Position numbers and translations under genes: made by a program | Shown here: one piece after another, positions 1-5,367 of the stretch | Layout of the letters: every line of letters starts with the position of its first letter | Position numbering within the stretch: position 1 is the first letter of the stretch | Notes under the pieces: model-generated | What the model saw: only the letters and a program-made list of their open reading frames with translations | Told to the model about the DNA's origin: nothing | Database searches by the model: none | Assembly (NCBI GenBank): GCA_007130265.1 | Contig: SLST01000356.1 | Coordinates: 1 to 5,367 of the forward strand | Origin: Spirochaetales bacterium | Lineage (GTDB): Bacteria > Spirochaetota > Spirochaetia > DSM-27196 > SLST01 | DNA length: 5,367 nt | Direction of reading: 5' to 3'

Positions 1-2
1 AC

Positions 3-87
3 GGAGAGGTGTCTGAGTGGTCGAAAGAGGCGGTCTTGAAAACCGTTGAGCCGCAAGGCTCCGTGGGTTCGAATCCCACTCTCTCCG
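3..87 (+). tRNA. tRNA-Ser (anticodon UGA)
   Basis: This is a complete class II tRNA that reads UCA and related serine codons. The acceptor stem pairs 3-9 with 80-86, with G87 as the discriminator base. The anticodon stem is 30-34 with 42-46, and the loop CTTGAAA puts the anticodon TGA at 37-39. A long variable arm (GAGCC, loop GCAA, GGCTC) is typical of serine tRNAs. The T arm is 63-79 with the loop TTCGAAT. The CCA end is not encoded, since CTA follows the discriminator. It is the first of three tRNAs on the same strand. The window begins two bases before it, so its promoter is not visible. Confidence 0.97.
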
Positions 88-102
88 CTACGCAGGCAGC
101 AT

Positions 103-189
103 GGAGAGGTGCGAGAGTGGCTGAATCGGGCTCCCTGCTAAGGAGTTGTACGCTTACGCGTACCGAGGGTTCGAATCCCTCCCTCTCCG
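103..189 (+). tRNA. tRNA-Ser (anticodon GCU)
   Basis: This is a complete class II tRNA that reads AGC and AGU serine codons. The acceptor stem pairs 103-109 with 182-188 without mismatch, and the discriminator is G189. The anticodon stem is 130-134 with 142-146, and the loop CTGCTAA carries GCT at 137-139. The variable arm is a strong hairpin (GTACGC, TTAC-type loop, GCGTAC). The T arm is 165-181 with the loop TTCGAAT. The CCA is not encoded. It shares its acceptor-stem 5' strand (GGAGAGG) and its 3' trailer (CTACGC) with the preceding tRNA-Ser and sits 15 bases after it, presumably in one transcript. Confidence 0.97.
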
Positions 190-194
190 CTACG

Positions 195-208
195 CCGGTT
201 TCGACCGG
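195..208 (+). repeat. small hairpin in the spacer between tRNA-Ser and tRNA-Arg
   Basis: CCGGT (195-199) and ACCGG (204-208) form a 5-bp stem around a TTCG loop, in the 22-base spacer between two tRNAs. No T-run follows, so it is not a terminator. It could help keep the two tRNAs folding separately or guide precursor processing, which is inference. Confidence 0.35.
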
Positions 209-211
209 TAT

Positions 212-285
212 GTGCCCATAGCTCAGCTGGATAGAGCGTCAGGTTGCGGACCTGAAGGCCGGTGGTTCGAGTCCACTTGGGCACG
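212..285 (+). tRNA. tRNA-Arg (anticodon GCG)
   Basis: This 74-base class I tRNA folds fully. The acceptor stem is 212-218 with 278-284, and the discriminator is G285. The D stem is GCTC/GAGC. The anticodon stem TCAGG/CCTGA (239-243, 251-255) encloses the loop TTGCGGA, giving the anticodon GCG at 246-248. The T arm is 261-277. The A after GG in the D loop and the C in the middle of the anticodon are the usual arginine identity elements. Most bacteria read CGU/CGC/CGA with an ACG anticodon whose A is deaminated to inosine; here the first anticodon base is G, which reads CGC and CGU but not CGA. CCA is not encoded. It is the last gene of the tRNA cluster. Confidence 0.95.
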
Positions 286-287
286 CG

Positions 288-323
288 AGAGCGGCCGATC
301 AGCGATGATCGGTCGCTCTTTTT
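288..323 (+). terminator. Rho-independent terminator of the tRNA cluster
   Basis: Positions 288-301 pair with 306-319 in a 14-bp stem whose only irregularity is one G-U pair (294/313). The loop is the GNRA tetraloop GCGA (302-305). A run of five T (319-323) and a pyrimidine tract follow. It starts three bases after the tRNA-Arg discriminator, so it should end the tRNA transcript and also provide a 3' boundary for processing. Confidence 0.93.
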
Positions 324-332
324 CTCTCTCTG

Positions 333-341
333 TGGTATTCT
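333..341 (+). promoter_or_regulatory. candidate extended -10 promoter for the URO-D-like gene
   Basis: TGG followed by TATTCT forms an extended -10 element (TGn plus a hexamer matching TATAAT at 4 of 6 positions), just after the terminator T-run. There is no good -35 hexamer upstream, where the terminator stem lies. If used, transcription would start near 348, leaving only about five or six bases of leader before the ATG at 354. Weak evidence. Confidence 0.3.
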
Positions 342-353
342 CAAGCGAGCTGT

Positions 354-1403
354 ATGACTCGTCGCGAAAACACCTTGCGCACCATCCGGTTCGAGCGTCC
401 TGAAACCATTCCCATGCGCTTTGCGGTGAATGCCGCATGCTGGCACCACTATGACCAGGATTCGCTCCAGGATCTCATGGAGGCCCACCCGATACTCTTT
501 CCGGAGTTCGAGCGCCAGGCGGTGGTCGAGCCCTCCTATCTGCTCAACCAGCGCAAGGACGCTCGGTACACCGACCCATGGGGCTGTACCTGGGAGACCA
601 CCGACGACGGCATTACCGGGGCCGTGACCGGTCATCCGCTGTCGGACTGGAGCGCCTTTGACGACTACCGTCCACCTAGCCCCGACGAGACCGACGGTAC
701 CTACCCGGTCGACTGGACCCGGGTGGAACGGACGGTTGCTGAGGCGAAGGCGGGGGGAGAGCTCGTGCTCGGGGGATTGCCCCACGGCCACACCTTCCTT
801 CGGCTCCAGGATATTCGGGGATACGAGAATCTGCTGTACGACATGACCGATCGCGAGGCAAAGTTGAGCGAGCTCATCGCGATGGTCGAAGAGTTCAACG
901 CCGGCTATGTGCACCGATGGCTCGCGCTCGAGCCGGACGTCATGAGCTACCCCGAAGACCTCGGGATGCAGGTGGGACCGATGATCTCGCCTGCCGCGTT
1001 TCGTGAGTACGTCAAACCGGTCTACCAGAGGCTCATGCGCCCGGCCCGGGAGCAGGGGTGCATCGTCCACATGCACTCCGACGGCGACATCCGGTCGCTC
1101 GTGGACGACCTCATAGACGGCGGGGTGGAGGTGATCAACCTGCAGGACCTGGTGAACGGTATCGACTGGATAGCCGATCGATTCCGCGGGAAGACGTGCG
1201 TCGACCTCGATGTTGACCGGCAGCGGATTACCGTGCACGGCTCACCGGTTGAGATCGACCGGCTCATCCGCGATGAGGTGGAGACGATCGCCACGCGCGA
1301 GGGCGGGCTCATGATGATCTACGGGATGTATCCCGGGGTGCCGCTCGAAAACGCCGCTGCCGTGATGGACGCGATGGAGCGGTACGCCGCATACTACGCG
1401 TAG
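354..1403 (+). CDS. uroporphyrinogen decarboxylase-superfamily protein (not HemE)
   Basis: The 349-residue product belongs to the URO-D superfamily of TIM-barrel proteins, which includes HemE and the corrinoid methyltransferases of the MtaA/CmuA type. The N-terminus (MTRRENTL...RPETIP) is the usual opening of this group and supports the ATG at 354 over the in-frame ATG at 414. Other family-like blocks are DPWGCTW at about 74-80, EDLG at 201-204, SPAAFREYVKP at 212-222, HMHSDGD at 239-245, and GVEVINLQD at 257-265. The HxH (H239, H241) stands where zinc methyltransferases have HxC, and I see no third Cys ligand near the C-terminus, so neither haem synthesis nor classical methyl transfer can be assumed. 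It is probably a soluble cytoplasmic enzyme with unknown substrate. No strong Shine-Dalgarno is seen; GCGAG at 346-350 is weak. No corrinoid protein or methyltransferase partner lies beside it. The family call is firm and the function open. Confidence 0.88.
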   Translation: MTRRENTLRTIRFERPETIPMRFAVNAACWHHYDQDSLQDLMEAHPILFPEFERQAVVEPSYLLNQRKDARYTDPWGCTWETTDDGITGAVTGHPLSDWSAFDDYRPPSPDETDGTYPVDWTRVERTVAEAKAGGELVLGGLPHGHTFLRLQDIRGYENLLYDMTDREAKLSELIAMVEEFNAGYVHRWLALEPDVMSYPEDLGMQVGPMISPAAFREYVKPVYQRLMRPAREQGCIVHMHSDGDIRSLVDDLIDGGVEVINLQDLVNGIDWIADRFRGKTCVDLDVDRQRITVHGSPVEIDRLIRDEVETIATREGGLMMIYGMYPGVPLENAAAVMDAMERYAAYYA

Positions 1404-1443
1404 GACCGCTCAATCGTCGATCATGCGGGCCGTTCCTACAAGG

Positions 1444-1995
1444 CTATTCGGGCAGTTCGCAGGTCCACAGCCCGGTCCTGCTGGTCTTCACTCCCGTAAT
1501 CGGTTCGGGGAAGAGTATGGGCTTGGTCAGAATCCAGTGCTTGTACCCCGGCTGTGCCCACTCGGACGGAGCGTGCTCGACCACGTCCACGAGATCCACT
1601 CTGCCGACGATCGCTTGCACGTGGAAAAACGGGCGCGCGGGGTCTTTCCGATAGGTGGCATAGGCGTCGGCAAGCAGCGCGTACTCGGCTACGGCCTGCT
1701 CCGACTGTGACTCTTCATCTTTCAGCGTGATCCGAACGCCCGCGTCCGGTATTCCGATGTATCGTCCCGACTGGTCGAGCTCCTGAATTCGCTCGAGCAT
1801 GTCGTTAAACTCCTGGATGACCGGTACCGGGTATTCGGACATGTCGGGCATGCCGCTGTACCCGCGTTTTCCAGTAGAGTGTATGTATATCGTGCCGCGA
1901 TAGTCCGTGTCGAAACCGCGATTCTCGACGTCGGCGATCCCGGCACAGATCAGGTACGATCGCGGATTGGGTACTGAGAGACAGGTGACTTGCAT
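1444..1995 (-). CDS. ASCH (PUA-like) domain protein
   Basis: The 183-residue protein has the two halves of an ASCH domain, a PUA-related beta-barrel fold linked to RNA or nucleoside binding. The N-terminal half (residues 5-43) carries CLSVPNPRSYLICAGI, then DVENR (22-26), YRG (32-34) and IYIHSTGK (36-43), matching the LS(I/V)xxP...GxKxxENR...YRGxxxIHAS pattern. The C-terminal half (about 128-178) carries AIVGRVDLVDVV, an aromatic strand YKHWIL, PEPI, and RTGLW. Between them lies an insertion-like stretch of about 75 residues, rich in charged and helical sequence. The Lys usual in the GxK motif is Ala here (A21), so hydrolase activity like that of the ASCH enzyme YqfB is doubtful. The ATG at 1993-1995 has a GAGGGGGG Shine-Dalgarno upstream. 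It is monocistronic, converges with the URO-D-like gene, and its cellular role is unknown. Confidence 0.82.
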   Translation of the reverse strand: MQVTCLSVPNPRSYLICAGIADVENRGFDTDYRGTIYIHSTGKRGYSGMPDMSEYPVPVIQEFNDMLERIQELDQSGRYIGIPDAGVRITLKDEESQSEQAVAEYALLADAYATYRKDPARPFFHVQAIVGRVDLVDVVEHAPSEWAQPGYKHWILTKPILFPEPITGVKTSRTGLWTCELPE

Positions 1996-2000
1996 GGGTA

Positions 2001-2008
2001 CCCCCCTC
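2001..2008 (-). promoter_or_regulatory. ribosome binding site of the ASCH gene
   Basis: On the minus strand this reads GAGGGGGG. Its GAGG core lies nine bases before the ATG at 1993-1995. No other purine-rich site lies near, which supports this start. It sits between two adjacent 8-bp palindromes, GGGTACCC (1996-2003) and CCTCGAGG (2005-2012), that overlap it. Confidence 0.6.
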
Positions 2009-2024
2009 GAGGAAATCCGCGCCT

Positions 2025-2053
2025 AGTGTACACTGCCTTGAGGATGACGGGAA
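2025..2053 (-). promoter_or_regulatory. candidate sigma-70-type promoter of the ASCH gene
   Basis: On the minus strand, TTCCCG (2048-2053) and TACACT (2025-2030) are 17 bases apart. The -10 matches the consensus at 4 of 6 positions, but the -35 is weak at 3 of 6. The start point would be near 2018, giving a leader of about 22 bases containing the ribosome binding site. The -10 lies inside the perfect 10-base palindrome AGTGTACACT (2025-2034), so a dimeric repressor could bind there; that is speculation. Confidence 0.3.
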
Positions 2054-2112
2054 GCGACCGTGATGACGGTGTGGGAAGAAACCGACGAGTCGGCCGCTGC
2101 CGAACGGCGCTG

Positions 2113-2147
2113 CGTCTCGGGATCGTGGCCGTTGCGTCCCTGAGACG
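2113..2147 (-). terminator. inverted repeat downstream of the beta-barrel gene, possible weak terminator
   Basis: CGTCTCGGGA (2113-2122) pairs with TCCC-T-GAGACG (2137-2147), a 10-bp stem with one bulged base and a 14-base loop, beginning 13 bases past the stop codon of the barrel gene. A second, mutually exclusive pairing exists between 2116-2126 and 2145-2155. No T-run follows directly. Further along the transcript a small hairpin with TTTCTT (about 2076-2092) could supply the actual termination point. The structure may instead protect the mRNA 3' end. Confidence 0.4.
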
Positions 2148-2160
2148 ATCCTGAGTCCGA

Positions 2161-2958
2161 TCAGAAGGAGGCATCGAGCACGACGATGTTACGAATGCCG
2201 TCCGCCTCGCCGAACCGGCCGAGGTACTCCAGATGGTATCTGAGGCTGAGGGCCGGGGTTACCGCGTAGGTGAGTCCGGTGATGCCGGTCAGCTCCCATT
2301 CGCCTCGGCGCGGGTCTCCTTCACCGGCTCCCGGCTCCCGGGTCAGCTCGACCGATCCACTGAGACCGACCTTGACGGACACGCGCTCGGTGAGTCCATA
2401 GCCGAGATCGGCGAGGAGCGCATGGCTGGCAGCGGCGGTCGAGTTGTAGCTGAAGAAGTACCGTCCGAGCAGACTCGCGCGGGCACCCAGCGGGAAACGC
2501 GCCGCCGCCGTTGGAAGCACGAACCAGTACTCGTCTGCAGGGTAGTAGGAGCCGCGAACCGCGAGATTCGCGTAGATCGCCTCCGTCTCGTAGTTGGCGT
2601 CCACCGTCAGCTCGTGCGAGATCGACCGACCATCGTCGCCCTCGACCGCCTCGGCAGGGCCGTCACCAATCCCGAGTCCGTACCGCACGATATAGTAGCT
2701 GGAGCGGCCCACGATGAATATGGGCGCCACTGAGATGGTAGTCTCCCGCAGAACCGGTGTGTCCTGCCGCTGCACCTTGACTTCGCCGCTCAGCCAGGAG
2801 ACGACCGGAAAGAGGACGACCTGGTTGATGTCGAGCGCAAGAGTTCCGTCAAAGTTGGCGTCAACGCCTACGCTCGAGATGTTGCGGATCCCGACCTGCG
2901 CCGACGCGGCCGTGATGGCCATCAGAAAGAGCGCCGTCGCGCATACGACTCGTTTCAT
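2161..2958 (-). CDS. secreted outer-membrane beta-barrel protein, YaiO-like candidate
   Basis: The 265-residue product starts with a Sec signal peptide: K2-R3, a hydrophobic core over about residues 4-17, and an ASA site with likely cleavage before Q21. There is no lipobox. The mature part consists of alternating polar and hydrophobic strands rich in Tyr, Gly and aromatic residues (SSYYIVRYGLGIG, AIYANLAVRGSYY, LLGRYFFSYNS, SLRYHLEYLGRFG). It ends in Phe (LDASF), the C-terminal signature recognised by the BAM complex. The size suggests a barrel of roughly 10-12 strands. It follows and overlaps the HEAT-glycosyltransferase gene, so the two are surely cotranscribed. A role in passing or anchoring the polysaccharide at the outer membrane, as proposed for YaiO-type proteins beside glycosyltransferases, is inferred from that context. 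An ATG one codon upstream (2959-2961) is possible, but the GGAGG at 2965-2969 is six bases from the ATG at 2956-2958 and only three from the other. Confidence 0.8.
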   Translation of the reverse strand: MKRVVCATALFLMAITAASAQVGIRNISSVGVDANFDGTLALDINQVVLFPVVSWLSGEVKVQRQDTPVLRETTISVAPIFIVGRSSYYIVRYGLGIGDGPAEAVEGDDGRSISHELTVDANYETEAIYANLAVRGSYYPADEYWFVLPTAAARFPLGARASLLGRYFFSYNSTAAASHALLADLGYGLTERVSVKVGLSGSVELTREPGAGEGDPRRGEWELTGITGLTYAVTPALSLRYHLEYLGRFGEADGIRNIVVLDASF

Positions 2959-5367
2959 CATTTGCCTCCCTCTTCGAGAAACCGATTCGCGTCATGGTGC
3001 CCCAGCCAGTCTTTCGGGTCAAGGCGCTCAGATAGCCGCGCAACCGAAGCATTGACGCGTACTGCCGGTACCCGACGTTTTCCAGGACCGAGAACAGCAC
3101 GAAGACGAGCCGGTCGCACCGCCGGAAGTAGTGCTGATGATGCTCCGCGAGTAACAGTGAGGAGAGCGAGACCGCGACGCCAAGCGGAACGGTCGCGGCG
3201 AGGACAAGCGTCACGATCGCCGGTGTGAGCAGCCCCAGACCAAGACCGACGATCAGGAAGAGCAGACCCTGGATCTCTACCCACGGACCGAGCAGTTCGA
3301 AGACGAAGAAGTAGGGGAAGCCCACCGTCCCGATCGTACCATAGCGAGGGTTGCCCAGCATCCGGATGTGGTAGAACATCGTGTCGATGAGCCCACGCTG
3401 CCACCGGTCGCGCTGGTTGCGCAGAATGCGGTGCGAGATTGGCACCTCCGTCCAGCAGTTCGCGTTGTATCCGTACTGGATCGCGAAACGTTCGCCTCGG
3501 TCGCGGAGCGACCGTGCGACCCGCACCACCAGTTCCATGTCCTCGGCTACCGTGTCTTTCCCGTAGAAGCCACTGCCGGTCAGGTAGCCGTGGGCGTCCA
3601 CGACATCCTGCTTGCGAAAGAGGCCGAACGCCCCGGAGATGATCATGAGCGAGTTGATCGCCGCCCACCCGGTCCTCCCGGCCATGAATGATCGAACGTA
3701 CTCGAGGGCCTGGAAACGACCGAGCAACTCCCGCGGAAGACGGATTTCGTCGAGCCTTCCGTGCGACACGGCGCAGCCGTTCACCGGGAGGATATTCCCC
3801 CCGGTTGCAACGACCGGCACCTCCGCGTCCAGGAAACGCGCCGCGAGGCGTAGCAGCGAGTCCCGTTCGAGTAGCGAGTCCGAGTCGATCGCGGCGAAGT
3901 ACGTCTTGCGCGAGGCGTTGATCCCCACGTTCAACGAGTCGGCCTTTCCTCCGTTCTGCTTGTCGATCACGGTGAGCTCCGGGATGCGCGGGTTGCGGTA
4001 GACTCCGCGAACCGGCTGCGCCTGCAGGTAGTCATGCAGAAAGATGTCCACCCGCTCGAGCTCGAAGTTCTCGGTCAGTTTCTGCAGAGTTCCGTCGCGT
4101 GAACCGTCGTTCACAACGATAATCTCGAAGTCCGGGTATCTCAGATTAAGAAGCGAGTTCACGCTCTCGACAATCGTCGCTTCTTCGTTATATGCGGGAG
4201 CCACGATGCTTATCGACGGCAGCATCTGCGGCGAGAAGAGCATGGAGAGGGGCTTGATCCGTAGACTCGCCTGCTGACGGTAGACCGCCACCGCGGCGAA
4301 TCCCAGCAAGAGAAGGTAGATGAGATTGAGCGTGAACGCATAGTAGCCGAAGAACCTCGTGAATGCTCGCACGTACTCCGCAGACCATGAGAGTCCGGGT
4401 ACGGTACTAGTCGTTACCATACGAGCTGCGCCGTAGACAACTACCGGAGCGATGACCGTAGCGATGATGATGCCGACGATGAAGAGCGGCTGAATCGACT
4501 CGCCCACCCGTGAGCCGCGCGTCTGCCGTACTTCCTTCTGCTCGATCCCGAGGAGCCGGCAGAAGCCCGGTTTCGCGTACACGGCGAGTTGGCTTGCGAT
4601 CTCGCGGGAATCACGGACCGCAGACTGGATCACCGCGGCGATACGTTCGTCTGCCTCAGGATCCTGGTTCTTGTTGACGAACGAGATCAGCCCACCCGTA
4701 CGTCCGGACCGCACGAGCAGGTCGAGCACCGCAGAGCGGGGCGAGTCGGGTTCTCGCAGAATCTGCTCCACGAGATACTCGACCCGGTTCGAGAGCACTT
4801 CCAGAAGTGCTTCGAGGCGATCGGGTTCGCCGCCGGCCGCAATCTCGTCCATGATGCGATTATAGGTATGTGGACGGTCGTGGACGAGATGAGACAGCCC
4901 CACTACCGCGCTCTTGCGGGCGCTCGAGTCTCGCACCGCGTCCAGCAGAGGTTCGAGGCTGACCTGCGGGCGGAGTCGACCCATGGCTTCGAGCGTCAGG
5001 TTGACGACCATGGGATCGTCGGAGGAAAGCAGCGCTGAAGTATCGATCGAATGCACATAGCTCTGGAGCAGCAGTCGCGTTGCGTCGATCGCAAGCTCGC
5101 GGTTCGCGCCGCGCGTCAGTTCCAGGAGGTAATCCTTCCCGTCCGCATCTGCGCGATCGGCGGCTACCCGCGAGAGCAAGGCTCGGATTTCGGGCTCTGT
5201 TCGATCGCGCAGTATGGGGAAGAAGTCATGAAAGTCGGTACCGAGCCTGCAGAGCAGGCCGTAGATCCGGGCCTGGTAGGTTTTGTCGCTTCCGGCGAGC
5301 GTATCCACGAGAGTCGGGATAACTGCCGGATGACCCAGCCGCGTCAGAGCGTGGGCCAGGTGGATGC
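2861..5367 (-). CDS. HEAT-repeat/processive family-2 glycosyltransferase, membrane protein (5' end outside window)
   Basis: At least 834 residues are encoded; the frame stays open to the right edge, so the start is missing. Residues are counted from the first whole codon (5365-5363). Residues 1 to about 270 are helical HEAT-type repeats (e.g. ALTRLGHPAVIPTLVDTLA at 6-24). Membrane helices lie at about 292-312 and 340-361. The GT-A domain (about 382-660) has APAYNEE, VVNDGSRDGT (D420), IDSDS (DxD, D494/D496), VAED (607-609, the catalytic-base position), and QRDRWQRG (Q651, R654, W655, the QxxRW of processive synthases). More hydrophobic helices follow at about 683-711 and 716-739. This layout matches enzymes such as cellulose, hyaluronan or poly-GlcNAc synthases that polymerise a nucleotide-activated sugar and extrude the chain; the sugar cannot be read from sequence. 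There is no PilZ domain, so c-di-GMP binding of that kind is not indicated. The conserved end is probably GWGTMTRIGF (787-796); the last 38 residues are read out of frame through the barrel gene's start. Confidence 0.93.
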   Translation of the reverse strand, partial: IHLAHALTRLGHPAVIPTLVDTLAGSDKTYQARIYGLLCRLGTDFHDFFPILRDRTEPEIRALLSRVAADRADADGKDYLLELTRGANRELAIDATRLLLQSYVHSIDTSALLSSDDPMVVNLTLEAMGRLRPQVSLEPLLDAVRDSSARKSAVVGLSHLVHDRPHTYNRIMDEIAAGGEPDRLEALLEVLSNRVEYLVEQILREPDSPRSAVLDLLVRSGRTGGLISFVNKNQDPEADERIAAVIQSAVRDSREIASQLAVYAKPGFCRLLGIEQKEVRQTRGSRVGESIQPLFIVGIIIATVIAPVVVYGAARMVTTSTVPGLSWSAEYVRAFTRFFGYYAFTLNLIYLLLLGFAAVAVYRQQASLRIKPLSMLFSPQMLPSISIVAPAYNEEATIVESVNSLLNLRYPDFEIIVVNDGSRDGTLQKLTENFELERVDIFLHDYLQAQPVRGVYRNPRIPELTVIDKQNGGKADSLNVGINASRKTYFAAIDSDSLLERDSLLRLAARFLDAEVPVVATGGNILPVNGCAVSHGRLDEIRLPRELLGRFQALEYVRSFMAGRTGWAAINSLMIISGAFGLFRKQDVVDAHGYLTGSGFYGKDTVAEDMELVVRVARSLRDRGERFAIQYGYNANCWTEVPISHRILRNQRDRWQRGLIDTMFYHIRMLGNPRYGTIGTVGFPYFFVFELLGPWVEIQGLLFLIVGLGLGLLTPAIVTLVLAATVPLGVAVSLSSLLLAEHHQHYFRRCDRLVFVLFSVLENVGYRQYASMLRLRGYLSALTRKTGWGTMTRIGFSKREANDETSRMRDGALSDGHHGRVGAGRDPQHLERRR
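2965..2970 (-). promoter_or_regulatory. ribosome binding site of the beta-barrel gene
   Basis: GGGAGG on the minus strand lies inside the end of the glycosyltransferase reading frame. It is six bases before the second of two tandem ATG codons and three before the first, and so favours the second as the start. Its position inside the upstream gene points to translational linkage of the two. Confidence 0.7.

Noticed and set aside
9..221. Open frame across the tRNA cluster
   Set aside because: It lies entirely in tRNA sequence; the repeated SNPTLSAT-like peptide is just the translated T arm and acceptor stem.
3..285. tRNA genes as a possible integration site for a genomic island
   Set aside because: No integrase gene and no direct repeat of a tRNA 3' end were seen elsewhere in the window; the repeated serine tRNA ends are explained by the two tRNAs themselves.
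138..1238. Long minus-strand open frame of 366 codons opposite the URO-D-like gene
   Set aside because: It runs through two tRNAs and the terminator, shows no recognisable domain, and is the antisense shadow of a clear family protein in GC-rich DNA.
1394..1443. Possible bidirectional terminator between the two convergent genes
   Set aside because: Only the 10-base palindrome CTACGCGTAG (1394-1403) is present. It cannot form a looped hairpin and has no T-run on either side.
2233..2733. Plus-strand open frame of 166 codons opposite the barrel gene
   Set aside because: The minus-strand protein has a signal peptide, beta strands and a terminal Phe; the plus-strand product has no recognisable features and no ribosome binding site.
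2958..3668. Minus-strand open frame ending with a TGA at the barrel gene start
   Set aside because: It overlaps the glycosyltransferase catalytic core in another frame and its Arg/Pro-rich translation has no domain. Only its stop position is of interest, noted as a possible frameshift target.

Overview
The window reads as GC-rich chromosomal DNA from a diderm bacterium. The evidence is a tRNA cluster with bacterial features and no encoded CCA ends, an intrinsic terminator, Shine-Dalgarno sequences, and an outer-membrane beta-barrel protein with a signal peptide and a C-terminal Phe. A spirochaete or another GC-rich diderm would fit, but that placement is only an impression. No insertion sequence, phage gene, CRISPR array or other mobile element is visible.

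Layout, left to right. Positions 3-285 hold three co-directional tRNA genes: Ser-UGA, Ser-GCU and an Arg tRNA with the unusual anticodon GCG. A 14-bp GNRA-loop hairpin with a T-run (288-323) closes this cluster. Thirty bases further on, on the same strand, is a uroporphyrinogen-decarboxylase-superfamily gene (354-1403) that is not HemE. It converges on a minus-strand ASCH-domain gene (1444-1995) across a 40-base gap with no obvious terminator. The short region 1996-2160 holds the ASCH ribosome binding site, a candidate promoter, three small perfect palindromes and an inverted repeat downstream of the next gene.

The right half (2161-5367) is a minus-strand two-gene unit. The upstream gene runs off the right edge of the window. 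It encodes a large inner-membrane protein with N-terminal HEAT repeats, two membrane helices, a family-2 processive glycosyltransferase domain and more membrane helices. The downstream gene, which overlaps its end, encodes a small secreted beta-barrel. Together they look like a compact polysaccharide synthesis and export pair: the glycosyltransferase polymerises a sugar chain and moves it across the inner membrane, and the barrel could help it across the outer membrane. This resembles the E. coli yaiP/yaiO arrangement (inference). The HEAT fusion is the most distinctive feature and could be a regulatory or scaffold module.

The tRNA cluster, the URO-D-like gene and the ASCH gene show no functional link to the polysaccharide pair.
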